Positions 26,751 to 40,200 of a stretch of DNA of 64,000 nt are shown here, one piece after another (the stretch's first letter is position 1; each line of letters opens with the position of its first letter). The translations under genes and the position numbers were made by a program. Under the pieces are notes generated by a model, which saw nothing but the letters and a program-made list of their open reading frames with translations, was not told the origin of the DNA and made no database searches. Source of the stretch: Litomosoides sigmodontis (lineage: Eukaryota > Nematoda > Chromadorea > Rhabditida > Onchocercidae); contig OY718804.1 in the NCBI GenBank assembly GCA_963070105.1, positions 8,539,817 through 8,603,816 of the forward strand, in the 5' to 3' direction.

Positions 26751-28423
26751 AAGGCGGTGGGGCGATGTGCTGAAACGACGTCTCATTTTAACAGACTTAT
26801 TTATTGCTATATCAATATAACTATAAAATTTTTTGGTTCATTTAATGACAACATATGTGTAAGATGTAAAAAAGGCAGTGAGCAGAGTATCTTTCCTCAT
26901 CAAAGCAATAAACGTAAGCTTTGCAAATTATGAAAGAAGGTGACAGTCTCTTTAAAATTAAAATAAATTGTAAGTAGCGTAGCATAACAAAGGCAGCCCA
27001 GTGGCATAGGATTTCCTTTCGAAGATCCCGAAACCCGAATGCTAACGAAAGTGGCTCTAACGTATCCCCAAAAGAAGCAAAATAAATTGATTTTTGCGGA
27101 GACTCCTCTTCTGTATGTGATCAATATCCCCAAACGTAGAGTGCGGAAGTAGCGTTTTTCTGGCAAAAATCACACGGATTTCTCCGATGCTACGTCTTTC
27201 CAATCAGTGCTGCAAAATCAATAGATATGATGATAGCATGTGTGGTATATGATGTTATAATAAAAGTGCCACAGATTCCTATAACATTGCATTTCGTAGG
27301 AAGCCCCTGCAAATTTCCCCGTCTGCTAACAGTGCAACGGAGTGCACCATCAGCAACTGATGAATGCACTCTCCCACGTACGTCTGTCTGAACCTGGCAA
27401 GCAGTCCAACATCTTTATGTGCAGCAACAGTTTGTACAGATACAGAAACGTTCATGCATCCCGCATATTTGTGTACATACACATGTGTCTGTGCATGTGT
27501 GTACGTCGGTGTGTGTCTGTTCCTCTGCACATGCCGGTGGGATGCCACTATCGTTGGATGCCGCTATCGTGAGTATGTTGCTAAGCAACGCGCACTCTGA
27601 TTGGCCCAAATTTCGAAGGGACATTTTGTTAGCGCCTTAACCGACATAAACGCATATTAGTCGAAGGTTCGTTGTGGTGAGTGAGGTGCGTATGGCTGTC
27701 GATCTGTCTATTAGCTAATTGTTACTATCATCACTTCCAGTTATCCGAGATTACTGTTATTAGATCAGTTATAAATGCATCAGCTGATTGAAGAAAAATG
27801 AGAAAATAAGCACTTTTGCTGCACGTAAAGTGACACTGATAACGTGACCTGGAATTACACGATCGGTTTAGATAGTCTAAAACTACGTGAGATTAATACG
27901 ATTCGATTCTAGATGGTTTTTTTCACTACATTTTAGCTAGGTTTTGCGTTGCTGCTGTTAAGTAGTGAGAGTGATTATCGCTCATCAATATTTCGATCGG
28001 TTGCATTATGCATGGAGTAATTTTGTGAGTAGAGCTAGTGGTTCAGACATAGTGGACATTCCTCTCGTGAAATGCGTCGCATTCAGCGAGACACTGACTG
28101 CTTTAGAGGTCAGAAGTTAGCGAGCGATTATGTCATAATTTAGGCGGGAAGGCTGCACTCTTTTTCGTAAGACAATTCTGGAATAAACGGGTGGAGGAGA
28201 ATGGTGTGACGAATTATGGCTGAAAGTAATATGTGTAGGATTTGATATTAAATTAATAATCCTCATTTCTTTCATTTTCTTTTAGCTTTACGCGGTTGCA
28301 ACTTTCGCTATTTGCAAATTGTGCTTTTTTTTCTTTCAATATCTTTCATTTTGAGTTTTCAGGTGTCCGTGATTTTGCGGCAAATTTGAACAATTTCGAT
28401 AGTGCAACAGATAGTAAGAAGAA
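26751..28423. other. Intergenic / 5' region of the LC8 gene
   Basis: Holds a relatively GC-rich promoter-like zone around 27280-27620 with TG-rich tracts (about 27457-27535) and an RFX-like palindrome (separate entry). An acceptor (GAGTTTTCAG at about 28362) suggests a non-coding 5' exon of the LC8 gene joined to the ATG exon. Short open frames here are unconvincing. Confidence 0.5.
27577..27589 (+). promoter_or_regulatory. RFX / X-box-like palindrome upstream of LC8
   Basis: GTTGCT-A-AGCAAC, a perfect 6+6 inverted repeat with one spacer base that fits the RFX site model GTTRCY(N0-3)RGYAAC. It lies 835 bases upstream of the LC8 ATG, in a GC-richer zone that probably includes the promoter. 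Function is inferred from the motif only. Confidence 0.5.
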
Positions 28424-29048
<625 letters not shown>

Positions 29049-30600
29049 CTTTTTTCTGTGGTCTGCCCTCTTTTTTCTTATTCTTCCAAACGTTACAATT
29101 TTTGGATTTTGGATTATTTAAACTAGTTTTAATTTGGTCTTCTGTACATTGATATTATTGACAACGGCGATAATTAAATGGACCGAAATATACCGTCTTC
29201 GTGAATATTTTCTTCAAAGCTCTCTTTCCGATTCGCGACTATATATCAGAAATTTTCCGGACACTAATATCTTGTATTTCTTATTTTTGAGTCATTAAAA
29301 AGACGCAGAAATAATTGCAGAAAATCACGATGAACATCTAGAATTAGTGCCTTAATTGTTTTCTCTGGATACACTCGCAAACACACATATATGCACTCAC
29401 GGAAAGGAATCTCATTACATGTAATATTATGATTTGTTTTTTCCATTCGAATTAGTGGATAAAATACCCTTTAAGCATGTTCCACTAAACAGGTAGTAGG
29501 ATTTCTGGCTTCTCAAATATGCACATAATGCATAGGATTATTGCAGTATTTTTTGATTTGAATGCATCGGAATTTGAGCAGCTGAAGGGACATGAGTGGA
29601 CCTTCAGATCCCACATTCGTTAAATTTATACTGCTAGAAAATTATCTGGAAAGTTCTATAAGATATTTTCAAGTTGTGTGTTACCATCCGCTTCTATTTA
29701 ATGTAATTGAAAACTTTCGCTTCATCCCACAGTTCTCCACGTTTCATTATAGTGATGCTGTTACTATTACTCCAAGTTCCGCTGTTATTTTGAATCAACT
29801 CATCAATTTTTGCATAACGCCAAATTACTGCATAAACAATTGCATTTCTGACACTTAAAACATTGGCACCGAAAAGTTTTCAATATTAAAGTTTCAACAG
29901 TAATCTTGAGTTTCAAAAATTTCGAAACTAACCAATAGAGTTAAGTTTTGAACTTTAAAGGTATAATAAAAGCAAAAGAAATATCATTGCATTCCACATA
30001 GACAGGAATTAATGTAAGATCAAAAACAGTAACTGTTGCAGCACGGTAAGAGGATATATTAAACTCACATTGTTACTGAAATTATTTCGAAACAGTTCGA
30101 TAAAAAATTCGCATCCTACAATTGACCAATCTGTCGAATCATATCGGGTTGATTGTGTTAAGGATTTGTCACATATCAAAGCATGTTGCAGGATTTGTTC
30201 TCTGCATTTTCTAAAGATGGCCAAGTGTTACCTAATGATTAAAGCATCTAAGTTGCAAATTAATCGCTAAAACAAACGGTCGAATGTAATAAGTTGCGAT
30301 TCGAAATCAATCGCTCTAATTTGAGAAATAGTTTCCCACAAAGTTGAACTTGACATTCGTACCGATAGAGGAGTAATTTCCTCAGGTAGTTGGCCTACCT
30401 ATCATTAATGACAAGATGCATTACCAAGTGAGGAGGGACCGAATAGCACTTGTGTTATTGTATTAGCATTTAGATAATATGTCCCATACATCTGGATCCC
30501 TACGGAAGGATGTGTGGAACATGTTTTCTGCTAATTTGCTTTTTCGATTTTTCGTCTTCGTAAATTTAGGTCTTCTAAAGCTTAAAAATATAATACTCAA

Positions 30601-30640
30601 AATCTTGAACATTAAGACTTTTGTTTTAATGTTGAAGATT
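30601..30640. repeat. Near-perfect hairpin, 18-bp arms
   Basis: Arms 30601-30618 and 30623-30640 pair at 16 Watson-Crick positions plus one G-U around a 4-nt TTTT loop, with a single G-G mismatch. Intergenic. Confidence 0.8.
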
Positions 30641-31106
30641 CGCAACGGTGATGTTACTTACTACAGTTTCACGAGTAAAAATATAAAGATTAATGTTGCG
30701 TGGACTCAAATTTTGTTACAATGTAATCATACATTCGTAACAGATTATGTCACGTGAAGAGTATCAGTTTAAGATTTTAGGAAATATAAATAAGTTATTT
30801 TTCAAAAATCTAAGAGGTGTGGAAACGTACAGGTAAAGGAATAGGATCAGCGGTATTATTGGCATATTGATGCGCATAGCAACTACAGTGCGCACATAAA
30901 ACCAAGGTGTTATAGAGCTGGTATGGATTTTTGGTCCTGAATGGATTAATTTCATTTGGCAAATTGACAACTTTTTGTTAATGCAGTCACACTTTTGGGT
31001 TATTGTCTGTGATGTTAGTTTGCGACTTCCTGTTCATCGGTGGGGCTTTTGATTGATGCTACATTGATGGGATTTTAGGAATGATAGAGAAAGCAACCAA
31101 CTCACT

Positions 31107-31132
31107 GTTGATGTTACCATTGTAACATCAAC
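31107..31132. repeat. Perfect hairpin, 11-bp arms, containing an X-box-like core
   Basis: GTTGATGTTAC and its exact complement flank CATT. The central 14 bases, 31113-31126 (GTTACCATTGTAAC), match the worm X-box consensus RYYNYYWWRRNRAC at 13 of 14 positions. It lies about 0.6 kb upstream of the p23 ATG. Confidence 0.8.
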
Positions 31133-31710
31133 CGATAGCACAGCTTAGGCATGGCCTGAGCATACGGTATAGTCCCGTAACGCTTCATTATTTACTGTAA
31201 CTTATCGATCTGTTTTTGGGTGTTAATAGCTACGTGTGTATAGCATATTGTTTTATCTAAATTAGTAAAAGAAGGTTTAATGGATTTTATCCTAGAATTG
31301 TGAATGGTGAATTAAGATAATGAATGTTGCTCTCATTTTCTCCTTTCCTACTTATCCGTCATATCTGTTTACTGCATGATTAACGATAGATCAAACAGTA
31401 AAGCAATTAATAAACACAAATGTATGGGAATGTTATGCTACTTTCTAGAGTACTGTGCATATGAAGTGGTGGAACAGTTTTACTGAGATGTTGCATACCT
31501 GTAACATTGTTTGCAACATCCCTGTAAATTTTTTGCTATCCCTAATCTCGAGAGCCATGACACTGACATTTAAAATTTGGTGCTTAGTTCTAGTAGAAAA
31601 GGATTTTGCACTTTATATTTTACTTTGCTCTATCTTTCGTCAGCATCATTTCTTATACTTTCGAGTTTGTTTGTAGGCTTCTTACGAGCAGTTAACTAAA
31701 GGAAATTGAA

Positions 31711-33030
31711 ATGACGAATAGTACGATGGCAACAGCATTGCATCCATTAGTCCAATGGGCTCAACGTGATAAACTACTTTATTTGACTATCGAAATTGAT
31801 AATGTGGCCGATCTTCAAATCACTGACAAGTCTCTTCACGTCAAGTAATATTTTTTTTTATTTAACTATTAAATAATGGATGAAATGATAGTGTATGTTG
31901 GTGTAACGGATGTAAAGCACAGCGTTATTTGTTTTAGTTGTCGCTTGCTGTTGTTCCTTAGATTAGACACTTTACTGTTCCTTTACTGTTCGATGAGCTG
32001 TTTTGTAATATTAGCTCTTACTGCACGCATACCTGACAACTAGAACCATAAGAACATTATTACCGTTTAATACAATCATGTCAAATCTATCCATTATCTT
32101 TGTGTTAAAGAGGCACATATGGTGGTAGCAAGGCTCTTTACGAAGCAACTTTGGATTTCTATGCAGAGGTAAAGACGGATTATCGCAAAATTGCCAACGA
32201 CAGACATTTGGAATTGGTTGTCAACAAGGAAACACCAAACTGGTGGCCGAGATTAGCTAAGAATAGTACCAAGGTTTGTTTGTACACTTCCGTGAGAATG
32301 CTAACTACATTTTTTTTTAATTGAATACGACTTTACTGAGAAGGAAAACAGAGTAATGAATTAAAGTTGTAGGGGGCAGTAAGTTACAATATCCGCTTGC
32401 ATTTCTTTTTTTGCATATGTTTGACAAATAAATTGTTTCTTGGTCTAGAATCTCGCGATATTTCTAGCGTGGGTTTTTAAGAAGGAAAATTAGTAACTGA
32501 CATTTTCAGTGACACTTTAATTCGTTTTTTCTTTACAGCTCCCGTGGGTGAAGGTTGATTTTAATAAATGGAAAGATGAAGACGAAGATGAGGATGATAT
32601 GAATGGTGGTGATCTCGATTTCCAAAATTACATGTCGAAGTTGGACGCAGGTGGTGCAGGTGCACCAAATTTAGACGATTTCGATGATGATGATGATAAA
32701 GATGAAGATGATGAAGGTATGTTTCTTTCCTTTTGTTCATACTAGTTCCATGTTGCAATTTTTTAGCGAAAACTGTTTTTTACCCTCTGAGTTAACGAAA
32801 GGGAATGGAAGGTTGATAACCATATTCAAAAATATGTGAAAATTACGAGGGAAAGTTTCAGCTTTACAAGTCCTAATTTTGTAACGCATTTTCCAGATAT
32901 GCCAGATTTAGAGGATATTGATGATAAGGAAGGTCTTGATGACGAAGCAAAAGCAGGAACTGCAGCAGAAGGAAAGAAAGATAAGGTTGAAGCTGGTGAT
33001 AAGAAAGAAGAGGTTGTGAAACATTCATAA
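31711..33030 (+). CDS. daf-41: p23 / PTGES3-type HSP90 co-chaperone
   Basis: CS-domain co-chaperone that stabilises the ATP-bound HSP90-client complex. Four exons (31711-31844, 32111-32273, 32539-32716 and 32897-33030) close to 202 residues. The N-terminal CS domain begins HPLVQWAQRDKLLYLTIEI and runs through the family signature NWWPRLAKNSTKLPWVKVDF and NKWKDED. It is followed by a long acidic tail rich in Asp/Glu with NYMSKLDAGG and the conserved DMPDLE motif, ending in a Lys/Glu-rich stretch. Exon 2 starts at an AAG acceptor that restores the family KGT motif. An acceptor upstream of the ATG suggests a leader exon or spliced-leader addition. The C. elegans orthologue is, from memory, in the same cosmid region (ZC395) as clk-1, and clk-1 is also in this window. 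Confidence 0.94.
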
Positions 33031-35212
33031 ATTGCTGTTCTTCATCATTTCCCATTTTTTCTTTCACAATGTTCGAAATAATCTTAAATAGTAAACCATA
33101 TTTCTTTCTCATTTTATGCTAATTTTCATTGATCTATATCAAAAGTTTATTGACGAATTTGTGTATGCTTGTTCTCCTTTCCCGGCGCAAAAATGAGGTC
33201 ATTGTTGACTCTTATTGGTAACGTCATCAATTCTGTAAATGCTCATTGTTAAACGCGATTATACCGAAAAAGTGTTTTCTGATGGAGAAAAATTGATTAT
33301 TGGTTAAAAATTTTATCTTTATGATGGCATTTCTTATTGAGTAGGAGATGGTGGAGTAACATCTCAAAATGGTTTTTCTTTCACCTGATCTATCATTTCA
33401 ACTGGTCACTTAATTTGCTAAAGTTACTTAAAATTTAAGATGATTTCATTTTTCTCAAGCTGTGGTGAAGCATGCATAAAAGTATGTTTTGAAATTCTAA
33501 AGCTCTTAAACTGCTTTTAGGCAAATCATTTGTTTTTCAAATGTTGATAAGTCTAGCGCTTTGAGATGGATTCATTTATTATTTCTTTTTAAGCAATCGT
33601 TAGACTTGATATTCATCTGTTGTCTTAATGTGAAATATCATTTTCCTCAATTACTTATTCGCATTAATGAAAATTATATTTCGTTTTCTTCTCCTCTTTT
33701 TTTAAAATTTTGTTGAAAGTAAAATGTTATTTGTTGCGAAGCATAATCCATTTTAGTTGGAAGTGAAAGCGTGATATGAACACATTATAATGTATTTCTA
33801 TTAAAACAAAATTTCAGATTATTCCTTTTACAGTTACTGGATCAGATAAGATTTATCGAACGCAGCTGATAATACTTTGAATTTGTCAATTTTTTTCCCT
33901 TTTCGCCTCATGCCATCTACCTCTTCTTCAAGGAAAGAGGCATTGATGTTTAGTTTAAGTGGGTGAAATGTCAAATAGGAAGTAATCGTGTTGAAGGTGT
34001 TGTTTTTATTTCTGAAGGGAAAAGAGCCTGGAAATGTTGCGACTAGTTTTCAGCATTAGTGGAGTAATTAGGTTCAGGTGGAAAGCTTTTACTTATGCTT
34101 GATTATTTGATGATTAAATATCTTATGTTAGACAATTAGTATTTCGTTCGCTTAACGTTCCGACATTTCAAGAGAGTTATTTTTCTTGTACAGTTCGGAA
34201 GAAAAAGCAGTAATACTACTACATTTCAGCGTTGTGAGCATGTGAATTAGTCAGTACGTTTGACACGTAATAGGAAAGAAAATTGAAACTATACAACTTG
34301 TTAAGGTGTAATTCTGGTCTTTTGATTGTTTCAAAGTTAGAGTGTTAGAGTGATTGTTGCGAACTGTGTAAGTATGTATGACGAAAGCAAGGCTGGGATA
34401 ATCAGCGTGCAGGTGAAGATGATCGTTAATGGTCTTCGCCATTCTGCAGACTGCAGACGAGCAAAGGTAATGTAAGGCTTGTTTTCCATCTTTTTCTTTC
34501 CCTCACATAGTATTTTCTGTGTTGCCTCTGCGTCTCTTTCTGTCTCCCATCTTTTCTTGTCCAAATTTGTTAAATGTGTTAGCACAAAGAATCGGTAAAT
34601 CATTTTAGAGGAATGTTATGCGATATAATTGTAATTGAAAGTGACAAAATTTATTTCCGATCTAACAAACAAAAGGAGAGAGTAGCCAGGTGGGTAACGA
34701 GTGTGAGTGACCCATGCATTGGAGATGTTAATGTATTCGCTATTGTTGTTGTTGTTGTCGTTGTTCTCTTTCAGGGTACTTGGAGTGTGGCGTGCGTGTA
34801 CAGTGTCTGTTACACGCACATCACTTACCTCGTCAATGAGTGCTTCGTTTCGTCCATATCGCCTCTTCCGCTAATATCGTCGGAAATTTGTTTTGCTCTT
34901 GCAATAGCCGTCCGTCATTTCCAATCTGATCCTCTTCAGTTGACGTTCCTTTAATGCCCGCTGCATCATCGCACCACTACAGAGTTTACTCATCGAAGTA
35001 CTCGTGCCTTTCTCCCCTTCTCTTCCTCCTCCCTCCGACCACTTCCATCACCCTATTCTTAATTCCTCTCTCGCACACCAGCAGATAAGCGATCGCTGAA
35101 GTACAATATAGCATTTCCTTCACCTTCACGATGCTCTCTCCTGGCATCACTCCAACAGTGGCTTGAATTTTAACTATAACTAGCGAATATATGACGACGA
35201 TGATGATGATGA

Positions 35213-35395
35213 GTGCGCGTGTGCCTGCGCGTGTGTGTGTGTATGTGTGTATGCATGTCTGGATGTATGTATGTTGCTCCATCTATCGTATATGTCTCTG
35301 TGTGCTTGTCTAGGTGTATACGCATAACCGTGTATGTCTGTCTGGATGTGTGTGTGTGTTCGTGCATATCTGCGTGTGTGTGTATGTGTGTGCTT
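35213..35395. repeat. Cryptic TG-rich simple repeat
   Basis: Imperfect TG/TATG alternation over about 180 bp; intergenic. Confidence 0.8.
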
Positions 35396-35529
35396 TTCTT
35401 TCTAATGTAATCTTGATTTGTTCATTCAATTTCATCCTTTCATTTTTGACAGATGAGATTTCTTTTTTTCTTCTGCAAACTTCCTTTACGTATGAAATTT
35501 TGCGACAGATAGAAGTGGAGTTTTGGTTG

Positions 35530-35541
35530 GTTGCTAGCAAC
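35530..35541 (+). promoter_or_regulatory. RFX-like palindrome without spacer
   Basis: GTTGCTAGCAAC is a perfect 12-bp palindrome that fits GTTRCY(N0)RGYAAC. It lies about 1.7 kb upstream of the eIF4B-like ATG. Binding is inferred only. Confidence 0.35.
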
Positions 35542-37206
35542 AGATCAATTATTTCAATGCTTCAATTAACCGTTCAATGGTTGGTTGTTCAGATGACAGT
35601 TGCAAAATTAAGTTATCTTTGGTGATTTTTGATCTTTTTTTTTGCAACAATTTGGTTAACGATCATTAATTTTCACTCCCATCCATTAACGGACTTATTT
35701 TCCTTCTCTTATACAAACAAGTTGATGTGATTAGTGTCAAACTTAGTAGTGCGAGTTTCGATTGGACTTTTATGTTGAGGGCTTCTCTACTTGAACTTTT
35801 TTACGGGAGGTTTTTTTAATATCCGTGTCGTGACAAGTTATCTCATGCTTTTTCTCTCTTTCACTGAAACTGATTGGAGTTCAGGTAGGAGCACATCACG
35901 AGCATATGCGTGGCATGAGAAATTCCCAGTAACTTAATTCTTTTTCCTTTTTGTGCTTTAGCTAGGTAAATTGCTAGAAATGGAAAAATCTCTTCTTTTA
36001 AACTATTAAAGAACTTATATACACATGTAAACACACAATTTGTACTGATGAGAATTTATGTGGAGACATTTTCAGTTGCAATTACGTTTCAGTTTTATAA
36101 GCGATTTCAGATATGTTGTTTAAATAGAAGGTTTGAAAGCTTTCTTTTCTAAATTTCCCTCCCTTTCCTCCTGTCTACTGTGTAATGTAGATAGGAACGG
36201 TTGTTTTTCGGTTCAGCTAGGAATTTATTTGAAAAATGTCAAAGTTCCTGTGAATTTCTTCTCATTGTTGTCGTAAAAAGTTAAAAAGGTTGAGCGAAAT
36301 TGCTTTCTCTGCCTAAGATAAACTGCAGTAAAGTATATTGCATTTTTTACATTTTTTTGGTTGTACATCGGCTAGAGATTGAAAATTAAATTTTTTAGTA
36401 CGTATTTGATTCATTTCAAAAACTAAAATTTTGATTTTCAAAATTTTAAGATTAAAATTCGAAATAAATCTGTAGGCAGTGCTCGTGTATGAGTCACATC
36501 TTTTAACAGAATTATATGTGACATATTTGATGCCAAGTCATCTTACCTATGCAATACCTCTGTATAATAAAAGGAATTTTTTTCTTGTACTTTAGAAGTA
36601 TAAAGAACTGAGCAACGTTGAGGTGAATGTTTTAAGGAAGATTCCGGTTTATTTTTCCGCAGTTTTTATTTGGAACATGGCTAGTGATCCTTTGATGGAA
36701 ATATATTGAAACGAAGGAATAGATAAGACAGATAAGACAGAGAGATACAAAAGGAAGCTGATATATATGTGTATATATGCAGTGTGGCTGTCGATTTAAC
36801 ACTTTTAAAATGAACAGCTACACATACACTAACATACAGTAATGGATGCTATTAAAAAAACCCTGGTGCTCTATATTGAATATTTTCCTTTCATAAATTT
36901 CATAAGGCATAAAATTGCATTCCTTTCATAAATGATAGAGTACATTTGAATTCTTTTGATGATTGAATTCGATAAACAAGTTCGAAAAAAGGCTGCGAAC
37001 CATATGTTCATTGCACCGATTGAGATTCCTGATCTTTTGTATTATGCAATTTTAATCTCTAAATTTAATTTTAATCCTAAATAATTATGCAAAAGCATAA
37101 TGCTTTTACATTTACGTTTTTCGTTTTGCAGTTTATTCACCTTAATCAGGGTTTAAAATTAATTGCACTTTCAGAAGCTAACAGTTTTCGCTACAGCATT
37201 TTGTGA

Positions 37207-40200
37207 ATGTCTACTGACGTGAACTGCATAAACGGCGGCAACTCGGAAATTCATTATCAGAAACAGGAGCCTTTAACGGATGGAATAGAAAGCAATGTTG
37301 CACTAACAACGACATCTTCAGCCGTTAAATCAGTTGTAACGGAAGAAACAGATTTTTTACCGGAAGCTGCTGGAATTAATAATGCTCATCCAGCTGGGAC
37401 GCTATGCTCCACATCTGGTCCTGGTTCTGGGAATAGAAATCAGAAATCAAAAAAACGACAAAATCAGAAAACTTTTAGTTTGATGGATATTTTCGATATG
37501 CATAAAGGAATTGGAAGTTGGGCTGATGCTGCTGCTGATACTCATGCAACGTCCTATTCACCGTCCACTATACAGGTATGTCTCGTCATTCTGATATTAG
37601 CGTAATGTGACATCATAGAATTGATCTCTGTACTTAATAGTTTGATTATCATTTGAAAATACCACGTGTTTTTGATCGTGTTTTACAATTGTCTGCTATT
37701 TCAGGAATCATCGGAGACAAAGCAGGTTTCCAATGCACTGCAACAGGGAAGTGCATCACAACAGGGTGGTTGGAATCAGCATCGCAATATCGACGGAGAT
37801 ATGCGTCCATCTTCTCTAGGTTTAGATCGAGCAACGCACTCAAGGAATGTAGATTTGGCTAATTTGCCCGACAAGCCACCATTTGAAGTTAAAGTGGCCA
37901 ATATCAATTATAAATCGTCTGACAGCGATCTCTTTCATTTCTTTGGAGGTGAAGGCAATGTAAGTCATCAGCAATTAATGTATCATGCTAGATTTTAAAC
38001 CAATAAAATAAAGTTCAGAAAGTCTTAATTTATCAGAAAGTCTAAATCGGGGATGAGGAATAAGAAGTGGTTTAGCTGGTAACATCTTCGTTTGAGCATT
38101 GCAAGTAGAATGCAGAGATGTATGGTTCGATGCCGTTGTTAGGCGTTTAGTGGGTGAACGGTTTTTCCATCGCTAAGTCAGCAAATTTATTACACACGTA
38201 AATTTGCGTTACAGCAATGGTAAATCAAGAGTTCGATGGGTTTACACAACAGTACGCATGTGCCAGTATTTGGCAATGTGCTACTTTGTGAAACCACTGC
38301 TTGTAGGACTTTCAGTGATCGAGAGTTGGCTGTTTAGCAGATCCTGCTTAATTGCCTTAGTTTGATCACATACAAATATTAATTCAAATCATAGTATTGC
38401 AACTAAGGTTCATGCTTAACTCAATTGTCAGAATCGTTTACGTGTGTCATTGAATAATTTTGAATTATTGCGATTGTTATGGCCTGCGGAAATCATAAAA
38501 ATTACTGCTCACTGAAAATCAATTTTCGTTGAATAATTTCAATAATTTCTAGTATTTTACAGGTTGTAAATATTCGTTCCGAAGGTCAAGTTGGCAGACG
38601 TGGTATTGCAGTTATTTCGTTATCATCTCAAGAATTGCTTGTGAACGCTTTGAAATTGGATAGCACGGTAGATTTTACTTTTTTTGTCGGTTGGAACAAA
38701 TTCGTTTGCTTTTCTTGAAAATTGCTAGCATGTTTCATCTTTATGAAGCACCAGCTCTACAAAGTAAGTCAGCTTATTACTGCTTTTTTCGATACTTTTT
38801 TTACCTTCTGTAATAGAAGGCAAAACTTTTCTTAACTAGTTCTTTCATTTCCAGGAGCTACATGGTCGTTCACTGAGGATATCACTTCGAGATCATCAGT
38901 CTCGTCCAGCTTTTGGTAGCGGAAGAATATCTCTTCAGGAACAGCAGCCTCGACAACCTTTTGGTAGTGGTAATGCGGGACCAAATAGTGCTTATGGACA
39001 CTATAGGAACAATGGTAGTTTTCATGAAGAAGGCTATAGCACCTTACCTCATCCTCGTCGAGGACCTCCACCAGTGCCGTATCACGCCTATAATTCAGAT
39101 GGTCGTGCTAACCGATTACATCCTCAAAACTACTCGTCATATCGTGGTCGAGGTCTTTCTATTCATGAAAATTAACAATCCGAATAACTTGTGATCGAAG
39201 TTTATATAAATAAGTTAAATTGTTTCCATATGTGATTTTTTGCCACAAGTGATATTGATGCTCACTTTAGATAATCGAAGGTACGATTGTGACAGTCGTC
39301 TATTTCGTCATCCAAAGCCTGGAAATAACCAGTTTTCTCCTCGACTTGCGGTTCGTTTATAGTCTTCCTCTCATTTTTAGAATTTTCCATCAAGTATTCT
39401 AATCCTCTTAATTGAAATTTGGAAATTTTAGAATCGTGGCTGCACTTCACACGTCATATCTCCCAGGCCGTCATTACCTGTTGATTTCATTAATCATGGT
39501 GTGGAAATGGAACATGATACAGACAAAAAGTAAATTGCTGTTATTTTATATTATAATATAACGTTGTTACTATGTCGTTATTATATTATTGCGGTATTAT
39601 TACAAGTATTATTATAATATTACATCATATTATAGCATATTGTTATTACTGTACTATTTAGTGGTGGTTTTGAATAGCGATAATATTGTCATTAATAATT
39701 ATTATTGCTAGTTCTATTACATCACTATCGTTATTATTACTGTTGTTATTATCGTTATTCAAAACCTATGATGCCATCGTTTAACACTGTGCGAACTCTT
39801 ATAAAGATATAGTTGGTTAGTGGAGTTAAATTGATTAAAATTAATCATTTTAGGGGTCCTGGACGTATTCGAACGGAAAGTACACGAAGCAGTACCACAG
39901 ATGGTACCGAGAAACATGAAAGACGTAAGCTACAGCTACAGCCTCGAACCAAACCCCTTAATAGTACAGCAGGAGATTTACCTGTTAGACCAACTAGCAT
40001 CTTTGGCCTTGCGAAACCCGTGGATACATATGAAAAAGAGAAACAGGTAAACAGCTTTTTAGCATATATTGATCGATGTTTTGAAACTGAAGCTATAAGC
40101 AAATTCAAATTTGAAATGCGGGGAATTAAAATTTTGAGTTACGTTTTTAAATTTTTTATATGGATAAATTTTTAATCACATTCTTTTAGGCAGAAGAACG

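Larger units (their letters stand above)
29049..31710. other. Intergenic region between LC8 and p23 genes
   Basis: About 2.7 kb, AT-rich, without a convincing exon. It contains two hairpins (30601-30640 and 31107-31132, separate entries). An acceptor (TTGTTTGTAG at about 31675) ahead of the p23 ATG points to a trans-splice site or a 5' UTR intron. Confidence 0.5.
33031..37206. other. Intergenic region upstream of the eIF4B-like gene
   Basis: About 4.2 kb with no recognisable exon. Contents: a TG-rich tract at about 35213-35395 (open in several frames as Cys/Val or His/Thr repeats, shadows only), a GTT run near 34742, and an RFX-like palindrome at 35530. The last bases (TTTCAG about 37170) look like a splice acceptor ahead of the ATG at 37207. 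Confidence 0.5.

Noticed and set aside
26745..26754. TATA-like box (AATATAAAAG) after a CCAAT sequence
   Set aside because: The bases are the end of the ARPC2 coding sequence (Pro-Ile-stop) once the last exon is spliced, so the resemblance to a core promoter is probably coincidental.
27279..27640. Cluster of overlapping Cys/His/Thr-rich frames on both strands
   Set aside because: They are produced by TG-rich repeats in the probable LC8 promoter region.
39153..39175. Stop codon TAA at 39173 ending the eIF4B-like protein early
   Set aside because: A donor at 39153 joins in phase to 39271, and the following eight exons continue an eIF4B-like frame. A short isoform remains possible.
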